From the NCBI GenBank assembly GCA_903825645.1, contig CAIKBL010000081.1, forward strand, positions 1 to 64,000: DNA of 64,000 bases, in the 5' to 3' direction. Numbering within the stretch: the first letter of the stretch is position 1; each line of letters opens with the position of its first letter. Positions 36,135 through 45,255 of the stretch are shown piece after piece. Origin of the DNA: an uncultured Pseudomonadota bacterium. Lineage in GTDB: Bacteria > Pseudomonadota > Gammaproteobacteria > Ga0077536. Below the pieces are notes generated by a model. It saw nothing but the letters and a program-made list of their open reading frames with translations. It did not search any database and was not told the DNA's origin. Both the position numbers and the translations under genes were made by a program.

Positions 36135-36911
36135 ATGACTTCGGGGCTCGCGGGCGCGTTAGCGCTGATCCTTTACGGGATGGGCATTGCCTTTTTTGCA
36201 CAAACCCGTCGTGGGCCTGCGTTGGCCAGCACCTTGGGGGCTCTCGCAGGCCATGCGGTCGTACTCGCGACCATGATCGTGGCCACCCGTGGTGTTAATT
36301 TTGGCATCGTCAATGCGGCATCCATCGTGGGTTGGTGCATCGCTTCCATTATTTGGGTCCTTAACCTTCAACGGCCGCTGGAAAGTCTGGCCGTTTTCGT
36401 CCTGCCGATGACCGGCCTCGCCCTGGGTCTCGACCTCTGGCTTCCCCCGCCGCCAATCGCAGAGCATCCACTGCCCCTCGGGATGTATCTGCATATCGCC
36501 CTGGCCATCATCGCGTACAGCCTGTTCATGATCGCCGCTGCCCAAGCCCTGCTCCTCACCTTCGCCACGCGCCAGTTGCGGCATCACCATCCGGTCATGC
36601 ATTTCCTCCCACCGCTGCCGACGATGGAGGCCGTGATGTTCCAGTTGACGGCGTTTGCTTTCGGGCTCCTGACGGCAAGCCTCATCTTTGGTGCGCTATT
36701 TGTCCAAAATATTCGGTCCCAACATCTCTCCCACAAAATTGTGTTTTCCGGCCTCGCCTGGCTGGTCTTCGCCACCTTAGTCCATGGTCGCTGGCGCTGG
36801 AACTGGCGCGGCAGACATGGGGTCAAGTACGTGGTGAGTGGTTCTATCCTGTTGGCGTTAGCGTTCTTCGGCACGAAAGTCGTACTGGAACTTATCCTGC
36901 GGCGAACCTGA
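36135..36911 (+). CDS. ypjD: YpjD / CcsA-HemX-like cytochrome c assembly family membrane protein
   Basis: 258 aa with about eight hydrophobic helices and conserved His in loops (ALAGHAVVL, MYLHIALAI, LSHKIVFSGLAWLVFATLVHGRWRWNWRG), the last matching the CcsA-type WxWD-like region in position. YpjD homologues next to ffh and corB are conserved in gammaproteobacteria; molecular function is not settled. A perfect AGGAGGT 5 bases before the ATG fixes the start. Confidence 0.92.
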   Translation: MTSGLAGALALILYGMGIAFFAQTRRGPALASTLGALAGHAVVLATMIVATRGVNFGIVNAASIVGWCIASIIWVLNLQRPLESLAVFVLPMTGLALGLDLWLPPPPIAEHPLPLGMYLHIALAIIAYSLFMIAAAQALLLTFATRQLRHHHPVMHFLPPLPTMEAVMFQLTAFAFGLLTASLIFGALFVQNIRSQHLSHKIVFSGLAWLVFATLVHGRWRWNWRGRHGVKYVVSGSILLALAFFGTKVVLELILRRT

Positions 36912-36915
36912 TCGA

Positions 36916-38220
36916 ATGGAAACTTCGACCCTCGTTTTCCTCGCAATCGGCATGATCGGGCTGATCGCCTGCAACGCGTTTTTCTCGGCAGCCGAAACGT
37001 CGATGATGGCACTTAACCGCTATCGGTTGCGCCATCTCGCCAATCAGAACCATGCCGGCGCCCGTCGTGCGCTCAAACTGCTGGACAAGCCTGACGGCTT
37101 GATCGGTTTTATCCTCCTCGGCAACAGCTTTCTCAACGTCCTGTTGACCCAGATAGCCACCTTGGTGACCCTGCAGTTATTCGGGGAGCGCGGTCTTTGG
37201 ATCGCCTCATTCATCCTCACCGCACTCATCCTGATTTTCGCTGAAGTCCTGCCTAAAACAATTGCCGCACTGCATCCCGAGCGTCTGGCCTTCCCCGCCA
37301 CGCTATTGCTGATCCCGCTCATGGCGCTGTTCAGACCGCTGGTCGCGCTAATCAATGCCGTTACCCGGGCGCTGCTCCTACCCTTTAACGTCGGCGCTTA
37401 CCGCGCTCAGCTCGACCCACTGGATCGCGAAGAGCTACGCACCGTCGTCAAGGAGGCCGGTGCCCTGATCCCGCAAAAACACCGCGACATGCTATTCGGC
37501 ATTCTCGATCTGGAGAAAGTCTCCGTCGAAGACATCATGGTGCCGCGCGCAGAAATCGTCGCTCTCGATCTGGATGAAGACTGGGTGGATGTGCGGGAGC
37601 AACTCATGACCTGCCGCCACACCCGCGTGCCGTGTTACCGGGGAAGCCTCGACAACTTGTTGGGGATCCTTCACATGCGGACCCTGACTCGCTTGATACG
37701 ACAAGCAGAGACCTTCGGTGCCGAGGATATCGAGGCGCTACTCTCCGAGCCCTACTATGTGCCGTTGAAAGCGGATTTACACACGCAACTGATCAACTTC
37801 CAGCTCGAAAAACAGCGGCTCGGGGTGATCGTCGATGAATATGGCGAGATCTCCGGTCTCGTGACGCTCGATGACGTCCTTGAACAAGTGGTCGGAGAAT
37901 TCACGACCGTACCCCAATTCAATACCCGTCAGGTGCGGCCCCAGCTCGATGGCAGCTTGCTGGTGGCCGGCACCGCGAATCTGCGCCAATTGAACCGGGC
38001 CTTCGGCTGGGAACTCCCCGAAACCGGGCCGAAAACGCTGAATGGGCTCATTCTTGAGGAGTTAGAGAATATCCCCGATCCCGGCACCAGTTTTCGGATC
38101 GGGGAGTACACGATAGAGATCGTGCAGAGTTCGGGTCAGATCGTCCGCAACGCGCGGATCTTCCCTCCATCAACCCCCTTACCGCCCCAGGAAGACCGCT
38201 CGCCGATAACTTCAGCATAA
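36916..38220 (+). CDS. corB: CNNM/CorB-type transporter (HlyC/CorC family)
   Basis: 434 aa. N-terminal DUF21 membrane domain (four hydrophobic segments in residues 1-150; FFSAAETSMMALNRYRL near 24 and EVLPKTIAAL near 110), a CBS pair (about 195-320; IMVPRAEIVALDLD, RVPCYRGSLDNLLGIL, VIVDEYGEISGLVTLDD), and a C-terminal CorC/HlyC domain. Related proteins mediate Mg2+/Co2+ efflux. It begins 4 bases after ypjD, and ends convergent with radA. Confidence 0.94.
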   Translation: METSTLVFLAIGMIGLIACNAFFSAAETSMMALNRYRLRHLANQNHAGARRALKLLDKPDGLIGFILLGNSFLNVLLTQIATLVTLQLFGERGLWIASFILTALILIFAEVLPKTIAALHPERLAFPATLLLIPLMALFRPLVALINAVTRALLLPFNVGAYRAQLDPLDREELRTVVKEAGALIPQKHRDMLFGILDLEKVSVEDIMVPRAEIVALDLDEDWVDVREQLMTCRHTRVPCYRGSLDNLLGILHMRTLTRLIRQAETFGAEDIEALLSEPYYVPLKADLHTQLINFQLEKQRLGVIVDEYGEISGLVTLDDVLEQVVGEFTTVPQFNTRQVRPQLDGSLLVAGTANLRQLNRAFGWELPETGPKTLNGLILEELENIPDPGTSFRIGEYTIEIVQSSGQIVRNARIFPPSTPLPPQEDRSPITSA

Positions 38221-38249
38221 GCAGCAGCGGCTGCGCGCCATCCGTCGCG

Positions 38250-39605
38250 TCAAATTTCGCTCAGCGCCTCACTGAGTCGGGTGATCCCAATCACATCAAT
38301 GTCCGTGGCCGGTGTCTTGGGCAGGTTGGCACGCGGCACAATTGCGCGCTTGAAACCGTGCTTGGCGGCTTCCCGCAGACGTTCAGGTCCTCCCTGTACC
38401 GGACGAACCTCGCCAGCAAGCCCAATTTCTCCAAACACGACCAGATCGGACGCGAGCGGACGATCCCGTAGACTGGACAGCACCGCCATCACAATGGCCA
38501 AATCTCCGCCGGTCTCCGTCAAGCGAACACCGCCGACAATATTGGCAAACACATCGCATCCGCTGGTCGCAATGCCTCCATGACGATGCAGTACGGCGAG
38601 CAACATCGACAGCCGGTTTTGGTCAAGGCCGACCGTCACGCGACGCGGATTGCCAAGCGCGCTGGGGTCAACCAGCGCCTGGACCTCCACCAACATCGGC
38701 CGCGTGCCTTCGCGGGTGACCATCACCACGCTGCCCGGCACGGGCTCGTCATGTCGGGAGAGGAGCATCGCCGAAGGATTAGTGACTTCTTTGAGCCCTC
38801 CATCGGTCATGGCGAACACCCCCAGCTCATTGACCGCGCCGAAGCGATTTTTGAACGCACGCACGAGTCGATAGCGCCCGCCCACTTCGCCTTCGAAATA
38901 AAGGACTGCATCGACCATGTGCTCAAGCACACGGGGCCCAGCGAGTGCGCCATCCTTTGTAACGTGTCCGATTAGATACACCGCCGTCTGCGTCGCCTTG
39001 GCGAAACGCACCAACTGGGCGGCACATTCGCGAACTTGCGCCACACTGCCTGGCGCGGACTGCAGGGCGCTCGTATAAAGCGTCTGAATCGAATCAATGA
39101 CCATCACACGCGGACGCTCCGCATTCGCGAGCGCCAGCACACGTTCAATTTCGGTTTCCGTCAACAATCGCAAATGACCGGTGGGCAGCTTGAGGCGCTC
39201 TGCGCGCAATGCGATCTGAGAAGAAGACTCCTCGCCGCTGACATACAGCGCTTTGACCTTACCGCTACCCGTGCTGAGCGCAAGGCTCTGAAGGAGAAGC
39301 GTGGACTTGCCAATCCCCGGATCACCTCCGAGGAGTACGACCGATCCTTCGACTAAACCGCCACCGAGCACCCGATCAAGCTCGCTCAGGCCGCTGCCCA
39401 TACGCGGTGCTTCGGCCGGATTGACGTCCGCGAGCGCCACGATGCGGGGCGCTTCTCCACTGTAGGAAATGTGACGAGGAGGCGCGGCGGCCGCGAGTGC
39501 TTCTACCAACGCATTCCATGTACCGCAATCTGGGCACTGCCCCGTCCATTTAGGCTGCTGCGCACCACATTGCTCGCATTGGTAAAGTCGTTTCGGACTC
39601 TTCAT
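38250..39605 (-). CDS. radA: DNA repair protein RadA
   Basis: 451 aa RecA-like ATPase that drives branch migration. Zinc finger CEQCG...CPDCG near the N-terminus, Walker A LLGGDPGIGKSTLLLQ (near residue 90), the RadA-specific KNRFG motif (near 245), and the Lon-like C-terminal domain (FANIVGGVRLTETGGDLA). Start chosen at the ATG that overlaps the alr stop by 4 bases; 13 extra codons are open upstream. Last gene of the rpsF-to-radA block. Confidence 0.97.
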   Translation of the reverse strand: MKSPKRLYQCEQCGAQQPKWTGQCPDCGTWNALVEALAAAAPPRHISYSGEAPRIVALADVNPAEAPRMGSGLSELDRVLGGGLVEGSVVLLGGDPGIGKSTLLLQSLALSTGSGKVKALYVSGEESSSQIALRAERLKLPTGHLRLLTETEIERVLALANAERPRVMVIDSIQTLYTSALQSAPGSVAQVRECAAQLVRFAKATQTAVYLIGHVTKDGALAGPRVLEHMVDAVLYFEGEVGGRYRLVRAFKNRFGAVNELGVFAMTDGGLKEVTNPSAMLLSRHDEPVPGSVVMVTREGTRPMLVEVQALVDPSALGNPRRVTVGLDQNRLSMLLAVLHRHGGIATSGCDVFANIVGGVRLTETGGDLAIVMAVLSSLRDRPLASDLVVFGEIGLAGEVRPVQGGPERLREAAKHGFKRAIVPRANLPKTPATDIDVIGITRLSEALSEI

Positions 39606-40666
39606 GGTCTTTCGACACAATGTGCGCGCATTCGCATCCGACACAAGAGCTCATAAGGAATCGTGCTCGCGGCGTTGGCCACTTCCTCCACCGGCAAGCC
39701 TTCGCCCCACAACACGACGGGATCGCCGATCTGCGCATCGGGCAGTGGACGCAAATCAACGGCCAGCATATCCATCGCCACTTCACCGATAATCTGGGTG
39801 CGGATCCCCCTGACAAGCACCGGCGTGCCGGTGCTTGCGTGTCGGGGATAGCCATCCGCATAGCCAAACGCGACGATCCCGACGGGCATGGTTTCCGGAC
39901 ACACAAAGCGCTGGCCATAGCCAACACGCTCGCCCGCGGGAATGCGACGGGTCGCGATAAGGGCCGACGTCACGGTCATTGCTGGACGGAGTCCCAATTC
40001 GTGGGCGGTGACATCCGGGAATGGTGAGACGCCATACAACATCAGTCCCGGGCGCACCCATTCCGCATGGGTGGTTGGCCACGCCAAAATGGCGCCCGAA
40101 TTCGCGCAGCAGCGCGGGAGCGCCGTGGTCAGGGGGATGTGATCGAGAACGTCGAGCTGCGCCAGGACGGAATCACCCTCACGCAGATGGGCATTGGCGA
40201 AGTGGGTCAGCAGACGTAGTGCGCGCGTGGGCTTTGAGAGCATCTCGAGAACCGCAGGGATCTCCTGTGGTGCAAAACCGAGGCGATGCATACCCGTATC
40301 AACCTTGACCCACAAAGGGACCGGCTCAGCGAGCGCTTCGAACATTTGGACTTGCGCGTGATTGTGAACCACCGACTCGAGACCCAGCGCCGTGATGGCG
40401 GGGAGTTCGGCCGTCTCAAAAGGGCCTTCTAAAAGGACGATGGGCGTGTGCAGGTTTGCTTCACGTAGCCGCACCGCTTCTTCCAGCGAGGCCACGCCAA
40501 AGGCGTCGACCCCTGTCAGGGTCCGTGCCATCCGCACCAGACCATGGCCGTAGGCATCTGCCTTGATGATGGCCATGACGCGACGGTTAGGGGCATGCGC
40601 TCTGACCACTGCCAAATTTGCACGCACCGCCTGCGAATCGAAGACCACCCGCGCCGGGCGCGTCAT
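39602..40666 (-). CDS. alr: Alanine racemase
   Basis: 354 aa fold-type III PLP enzyme making D-alanine for peptidoglycan. PLP Lys in AIIKADAYGHGL (near residue 35), KVDTGMHRLG near 120, the catalytic Tyr region GYGQRF and VAFGYADGYPR near 255, and the C-terminal IPYELLCRM. Length normal. Overlaps dnaB upstream by 4 bases and radA downstream by 4 bases, so translation is coupled. Confidence 0.97.
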   Translation of the reverse strand: MTRPARVVFDSQAVRANLAVVRAHAPNRRVMAIIKADAYGHGLVRMARTLTGVDAFGVASLEEAVRLREANLHTPIVLLEGPFETAELPAITALGLESVVHNHAQVQMFEALAEPVPLWVKVDTGMHRLGFAPQEIPAVLEMLSKPTRALRLLTHFANAHLREGDSVLAQLDVLDHIPLTTALPRCCANSGAILAWPTTHAEWVRPGLMLYGVSPFPDVTAHELGLRPAMTVTSALIATRRIPAGERVGYGQRFVCPETMPVGIVAFGYADGYPRHASTGTPVLVRGIRTQIIGEVAMDMLAVDLRPLPDAQIGDPVVLWGEGLPVEEVANAASTIPYELLCRMRMRAHCVERP

Positions 40667-42066
40667 GAACGATCTCCACTCCCATAGGAGTCATGCGCGA
40701 GGTTTTCGAACGTGGTGTATTCCCCGAAGAAACGCAGCTTGCGCATCCCAATGGGGCCGTTACGCTGTTTGCCAATGATGATTTCGGCGACACCCTTGTC
40801 GGTGCTGTCCTCGTTATAAACCTCATCCCGGTAGATGAACATGATGAGATCGGCGTCCTGTTCGATAGCGCCCGATTCGCGCAAATCGGACATGACGGGC
40901 CGCTTGTCCCCGCGCTGTTCGAGACTTCGATTGAGCTGCGAGAGTGCGATCACCGGAACGCTCAGCTCTTTCGCAAGTGATTTCAGCGAACGGGAAATTT
41001 CCGATATCTCGGTCGCGCGATTCTCATTCGTCCCAGGCACGTGCATGAGTTGCAGGTAGTCAATCACAACCATGCTCAAGCCATGCTCGCGAGCGAGGCG
41101 ACGACAACGGGCGCGTAAATCGCCCGGCGTCAGTGCTGGGGTGTCGTCGATGAATAATTTGATCTCAGACAAAATGCCGACAGCATGCGTTAGACGGGGC
41201 CAGTCATCATCGGCCAACTTGCCAGTCCGGACCTTGTGCTGATCGATCCGTCCCAGCGAGGACAGCATGCGCATCGCTATTTGCTCGGCCGGCATTTCCA
41301 TACTGAAAATCGCGACCGGCAATTTCTCGCGCGTCGCCGCGTTCTGCGCAATATTGATGGCAAAGGCTGTTTTGCCCATCGAAGGCCTGCCGGCGACAAT
41401 GACGAGATCAGAGGGTTGCAGACCAGACGTCATCCCATCGAGCTCATAAAATCCCGTCGGTACCCCCGTAATGGGATTATCCCGCTGGAACAGGAGGTCG
41501 ATACGATCGAGGGCGCTAACCAGCAACTCCTTAATCGGCCGGAAGCCCCGTCGACCCCGCGATTCGCGCTCGGCGATTTCAAACACCGTGCGCTCTGCCA
41601 CGTCGAGTAAATCGTTGGTAGAACGTCCTTCGGTCCTGAACGCACTTTCTGCGATTTCTGTCCCTGCTTTGATGAGCGCCCGCAAGACCGCCCGATCCCG
41701 TACGATATCGGCATACGCGGCAATATTGGCGGCGGTCGGGGTGTTGTCCGCAAGCTGCGCCAGATAAGCAAGGCCCCCACTGTTTGCGAGCAGCCCGTTA
41801 CTCTCGAGCCACTCTGCGAGGGTCACAATATCGTAGGGTTTGCCGTCGTTGGCGAGCGCTTCAATACCTCGATAGATATTGGCGTGGTCGCGCCGATAGA
41901 AGTCGGTCTGACTGATCCGCTCCGAGACCTGTAACCAGGCTTCGTTGTCGAGCATGAGGCCGCCGAGCACCGATTGCTCAGCCTCGACGGAATGCGGCGG
42001 AACACGCAGCGAATCGACAGAACGATCCGCCGCGAATGGCCGGTTGGTGGGGTACTCAGCGGCCAT
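40663..42066 (-). CDS. dnaB: Replicative DNA helicase DnaB
   Basis: 467 aa. N-terminal domain begins SLRVPPHSVEAEQSVLGGLMLD; the RecA-like helicase domain has Walker A GRPSMGKTAFAIN (near residue 230), MEMPAEQIAMRMLSS, Walker B VVIDYLQLM (near 335) and the GDKRPVMSDLRESGAIEQDAD motif. No intein is present. Unwinds DNA at the replication fork. Follows rplI by 44 bases. Confidence 0.98.
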   Translation of the reverse strand: MAAEYPTNRPFAADRSVDSLRVPPHSVEAEQSVLGGLMLDNEAWLQVSERISQTDFYRRDHANIYRGIEALANDGKPYDIVTLAEWLESNGLLANSGGLAYLAQLADNTPTAANIAAYADIVRDRAVLRALIKAGTEIAESAFRTEGRSTNDLLDVAERTVFEIAERESRGRRGFRPIKELLVSALDRIDLLFQRDNPITGVPTGFYELDGMTSGLQPSDLVIVAGRPSMGKTAFAINIAQNAATREKLPVAIFSMEMPAEQIAMRMLSSLGRIDQHKVRTGKLADDDWPRLTHAVGILSEIKLFIDDTPALTPGDLRARCRRLAREHGLSMVVIDYLQLMHVPGTNENRATEISEISRSLKSLAKELSVPVIALSQLNRSLEQRGDKRPVMSDLRESGAIEQDADLIMFIYRDEVYNEDSTDKGVAEIIIGKQRNGPIGMRKLRFFGEYTTFENLAHDSYGSGDRS

Positions 42067-42110
42067 CTATAAGCTGCTGTAGAGCCGCGTCTAACGGTGA
42101 CGAAACGACC

Positions 42111-42572
42111 TTAGCGTCCGACGTCTTCCGTCGCAATGACGACGGTAATGGTCGGATTCAAGTCAGCATGAAACTCAAGCTCGATGACGTGACGTCCGAT
42201 ATTCCGGAGCGCGCCGCTCGCCAGACGCAATTCCTTCTTCTCGATACTGTGGCCTAGGACTGCCAAGGCGGCGCAGATTTCGGTCGCGCCTACGGAGCCA
42301 TAAAGCCGACCTTCGTTGCCTGCCTTGGCAATAATGGTCAGTTCCAGATCCTGCAGCTTCTCAGCCCGCGACATGGCTGATTCGAGCGCGCTCCGTTGAG
42401 CCGCTTCCAGGCCGGCTCGGCGGGCCTCGAATTTAGCGACGTTGTCACCGGTCGCCGGCACCGCTTTCTGCCGGGGGACCAGATAATTCCGGCCATATCC
42501 CGGTCGGACACGCACCCTGTCACCCAACTTGCCAAGGTTATGAATTTTTTCGAGCAAAATTACTTCCATCAT
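42111..42572 (-). CDS. rplI: 50S ribosomal protein L9
   Basis: 153 aa. N-terminal MEVILLEKIHNLGKLGDRV and GYGRNYLVPRQKA are the L9 signature; a long central helix (AALESAMSRAEKLQ region) connects to the C-terminal domain (GRLYGSVGATEI). Two consecutive ATGs make the start uncertain by one codon; AAGG lies 8 bases before the first. Confidence 0.97.
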   Translation of the reverse strand: MMEVILLEKIHNLGKLGDRVRVRPGYGRNYLVPRQKAVPATGDNVAKFEARRAGLEAAQRSALESAMSRAEKLQDLELTIIAKAGNEGRLYGSVGATEICAALAVLGHSIEKKELRLASGALRNIGRHVIELEFHADLNPTITVVIATEDVGR

Positions 42573-42708
42573 CGTACGTACCTTCTCTAAGCTAACTGCG
42601 TGTTCAAGTCCGGTTCACGGACGGCATTTCCGTGCTCGCCTGACCGACTCCCCTGAGGCCATCCCGCGCAGCCTCCCTTTCTGTTCAGATCTTGTGCCCG
42701 CGCCACCT

Positions 42709-43620
42709 TCAGCCGCCCGCGTTCGGGCGCACCCGACGCCTGAAATCAACCACCACATCCGCAATCCCCGTGGTCGCGAGAATGGGGATCGCCACATGCG
42801 GGGCTAGGCCTAGCAGCAAGTAAACGCCGCCCAACCAAGCTCGATTCATTTCCCGCGCGAGACACACCGCGTGCAGCACCGCAAGCCCCTGCACCGCGAA
42901 CATCAGTAACAGGACAATCATCGCGTCCTGGGCCAACCCACCGGCGGCACCGACCCAGTTCAGAATCGTGTTGCAGGCCGCTGCCAGCGCACCTATCGGC
43001 AACACCCAGCGGGGTAGCACGAAATTCCTGAACTCGGTGCCAAATCCGCCAGGATTGTAGAGTTGTGCCTGCCACCCGCGGGCTAACATCAACATCCCCG
43101 TAAAACCAATATACAACAGCGCGACAGAGGCCGTGTGCATCAGATTGCCATAGGTCTGGATCTGATCAGCCGAGAGGAACTGCCCCCCTTCGGCCTCAAC
43201 GAGCTCTCCGAGCACCGTCAGGCGCCCCCGCCAGAACGCATTGACGTCTGGATTCGCGAACCGCATCAGGGCCGCGTAAACCATGACGCAAATGCCGATA
43301 TTCACCACCGCCTGGCCTTGCTGGCGCGTTCTGTGCAGGGTGAGGCAGGCGCCCCACACCGGCATCCAAGCCGCCGCGATCGCCATCGCGGCAATACCCA
43401 GCCGACCGTTCAGCGCGACCATCGCGGCCGCGCAAAGGGTTCCGGCCACCAGCAAGGTGCGCAAACCAGCCAGCGCCCCTTGCCGCAAGGTCACCAACCC
43501 AAGCAGGCCTCCGCTGATCAGCAACGCCGGGCCAAAAAATAACGCCAGCAGCGCGAATACAGCAATGAGGAGTGACGCGATCAGCGGCCCCCTCATCGCC
43601 AGCTTGGCAAGCCCACGCAT
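42709..43620 (-). CDS. DUF2232 multi-pass membrane protein
   Basis: 303 aa, hydrophobic, with about eight membrane segments (for example LIASLLIAVFALLALFFGP near the N-terminus and DAMIVLLLMFAVQGLAVLH near 245). It occupies the position between rpsR and rplI where DUF2232 (YybS-like) proteins are commonly found in gammaproteobacteria. Function is unknown; resemblance to ECF-type substrate-binding membrane proteins has been suggested for the family, without demonstrated substrate. Confidence 0.88.
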   Translation of the reverse strand: MRGLAKLAMRGPLIASLLIAVFALLALFFGPALLISGGLLGLVTLRQGALAGLRTLLVAGTLCAAAMVALNGRLGIAAMAIAAAWMPVWGACLTLHRTRQQGQAVVNIGICVMVYAALMRFANPDVNAFWRGRLTVLGELVEAEGGQFLSADQIQTYGNLMHTASVALLYIGFTGMLMLARGWQAQLYNPGGFGTEFRNFVLPRWVLPIGALAAACNTILNWVGAAGGLAQDAMIVLLLMFAVQGLAVLHAVCLAREMNRAWLGGVYLLLGLAPHVAIPILATTGIADVVVDFRRRVRPNAGG

Positions 43621-43652
43621 GTACGCGTCAGCGACCGTCTGTCAGCGGCGCC

Positions 43653-43910
43653 TCAATGCGAATCGCTATAAGGGATCAACGCAAGAAAACGCGCGCGCTT
43701 GATGGCCGTGGCAAGCTGTCTTTGGTATCGCGCCTTGGTCCCGGAAATGCGGCTTGGCACAATTTTACCATTTTCGGCGACATTGGCCTTGAGCGTGTTG
43801 AGATCTTTGTAATCGATCTCGACGACACCCTCTGCGGTGAATTTGCAGAACCGGCGCCGACGAAAATGTCGCGAACCGCCGCCACGGGGTTTGGGTTTAG
43901 CCGGTCTCAT
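43653..43910 (-). CDS. rpsR: 30S ribosomal protein S18
   Basis: 85 aa basic protein. [23 protein letters not shown] and [19 protein letters not shown] are diagnostic. It has a slightly extended Arg/Gly-rich N-terminus. Starts in an ATGA overlap with rpsF, its binding partner S6. Confidence 0.98.
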   Translation of the reverse strand: MRPAKPKPRGGGSRHFRRRRFCKFTAEGVVEIDYKDLNTLKANVAENGKIVPSRISGTKARYQRQLATAIKRARFLALIPYSDSH

Positions 43911-44362
43911 GATTCAACCTCCGTTTCTGCGGCGTCGGCAGACGCCGGACTTGCTTCTTCACCGCCATTTTCGCCGACATTTTCGCTGCTATTGGAAGCC
44001 TGATGCCGATTGCGCCGTTCGCTCTCGCGCTCGTCATGCTCGTCTTTGGCGCGCGCCATGAACGAAGGCTCGGTCACCGCGGTTTCGCGCTTGATCGTGA
44101 GATGCCGCAGGACGGCATCATTGAAGCGAAACGCGCTGGTCAGTTCCGTCAGGGTCGGTCCATCGCACTCAATGTTCATCAAGACGTAATGCGCCTTATG
44201 CACTTTGGCCACGGGGAATGCCAGTTGGCGACGACCCCAGTCTTCCAGACGGTGTATGTGCCCACCAGTGGTTTGAATCATCGTCCGATAGCGGTCAACC
44301 ATAGCATTGACCTGCTCACTCTGGTCAGGATGGACCAGAAACACGATCTCGTAATGTCTCAA
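43907..44362 (-). CDS. rpsF: 30S ribosomal protein S6
   Basis: 151 aa from a TTG start. Homologues begin [14 protein letters not shown], and this sequence continues [17 protein letters not shown] directly after the TTG, which has GAGAGGAG 6 bases upstream; the ATG 48 bases earlier adds non-homologous residues. [19 protein letters not shown] is the S6 signature. The C-terminal ~50 residues form an acidic, Glu/Asn/Ser-rich tail ([13 protein letters not shown]) longer than usual. First gene of the rpsF-radA block. Confidence 0.97.
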   Translation of the reverse strand: MRHYEIVFLVHPDQSEQVNAMVDRYRTMIQTTGGHIHRLEDWGRRQLAFPVAKVHKAHYVLMNIECDGPTLTELTSAFRFNDAVLRHLTIKRETAVTEPSFMARAKDEHDERESERRNRHQASNSSENVGENGGEEASPASADAAETEVES

Positions 44363-44505
44363 CAGCGGCTCCTCTCGGTTGGTAGCTTCCCGGCATAGGC
44401 AGTGAAGCAAGGAGTAGTGGGAAAAAGGAGCGGCATTCTACGCGGGCCGCGACGACAGTGTAAAGGCGGCCGAAAAGCGCCCCGGCTCTAAAAGACCGCG
44501 CGCGC

Positions 44506-45255
44506 TCAGGCGCCCCGTTGCCGGAGGGTCTCAAATAGACAGACGGCCGTGGCAGTCCCAAGATTAAGGCTCTCGACGGTGCCTTTCAGCGGTATTCTGG
44601 CAAGCCAGTCGCAGGATTCTCGGGTCAGCCGACGCAAGCCCGCGCCCTCGGCACCGATGATCCACGCCAGCGGGCGATTGAGATCGAGCATGTAGAGGCT
44701 TTCACTGGCCTCCCCGCTCGCCCCGACCAGCCACACACCGGCTTCTTTGAGCGCTTCGAGGGTTCGCGCCAAGTTAGTCACAAAGACAAGCGGCACGGTA
44801 TCGAGCGCGCCGCTGGCGACCTTGGCGACGGCGGGCGTAATGCCGGCACTTCTGTCTTTGGTCAGGATGATCCCGCTCACCCCGGTGGCATCGGCCAACC
44901 GAAGTACCGCGCCGAGATTCTGGGGATCCTGCAGTTGATCAACGACCAAAACCAACGGCAACGCGGCGCCGATGACATGGGTCGCCAGCCATTCATCGAA
45001 CGCCCACCCGCGGGGCGGCCGGCGACGAATGACCACGCCTTGATGGCCGGGGGCGCCAGCGATCCGCTCCAGCGCCTCCCCCCCAACCCGCTGAGCCCGC
45101 ACGCCCAAGGCAGTGGCCCGTGCAACGAGCTGCTCAAGCTCCGGCTGAACCGTGCCCAGACGAATCCAGCACTCCAAAATCGCCTCCGGCGCGTGTCTGA
45201 AAGCGGCTTCCACCGCATGCAGGCCATAGGTCAATAGGGTCCGGCTATCACTCAT
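44506..45255 (-). CDS. rlmB: 23S rRNA (guanosine-2'-O-)-methyltransferase RlmB
   Basis: 249 aa SpoU/TrmH-family enzyme. N-terminal substrate-binding domain (YGLHAVEAAFRHAPE), then SPOUT motifs DQLQDPQNLGAVLRLADATG (motif 1, near residue 107), WIIGAEGAGLRRL (motif 2, near 200) and IPLKGTVESLNLGTATAV (motif 3, near 222). Methylates G2251-equivalent. Its ATG overlaps the rnr stop by 4 bases. Confidence 0.97.
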   Translation of the reverse strand: MSDSRTLLTYGLHAVEAAFRHAPEAILECWIRLGTVQPELEQLVARATALGVRAQRVGGEALERIAGAPGHQGVVIRRRPPRGWAFDEWLATHVIGAALPLVLVVDQLQDPQNLGAVLRLADATGVSGIILTKDRSAGITPAVAKVASGALDTVPLVFVTNLARTLEALKEAGVWLVGASGEASESLYMLDLNRPLAWIIGAEGAGLRRLTRESCDWLARIPLKGTVESLNLGTATAVCLFETLRQRGA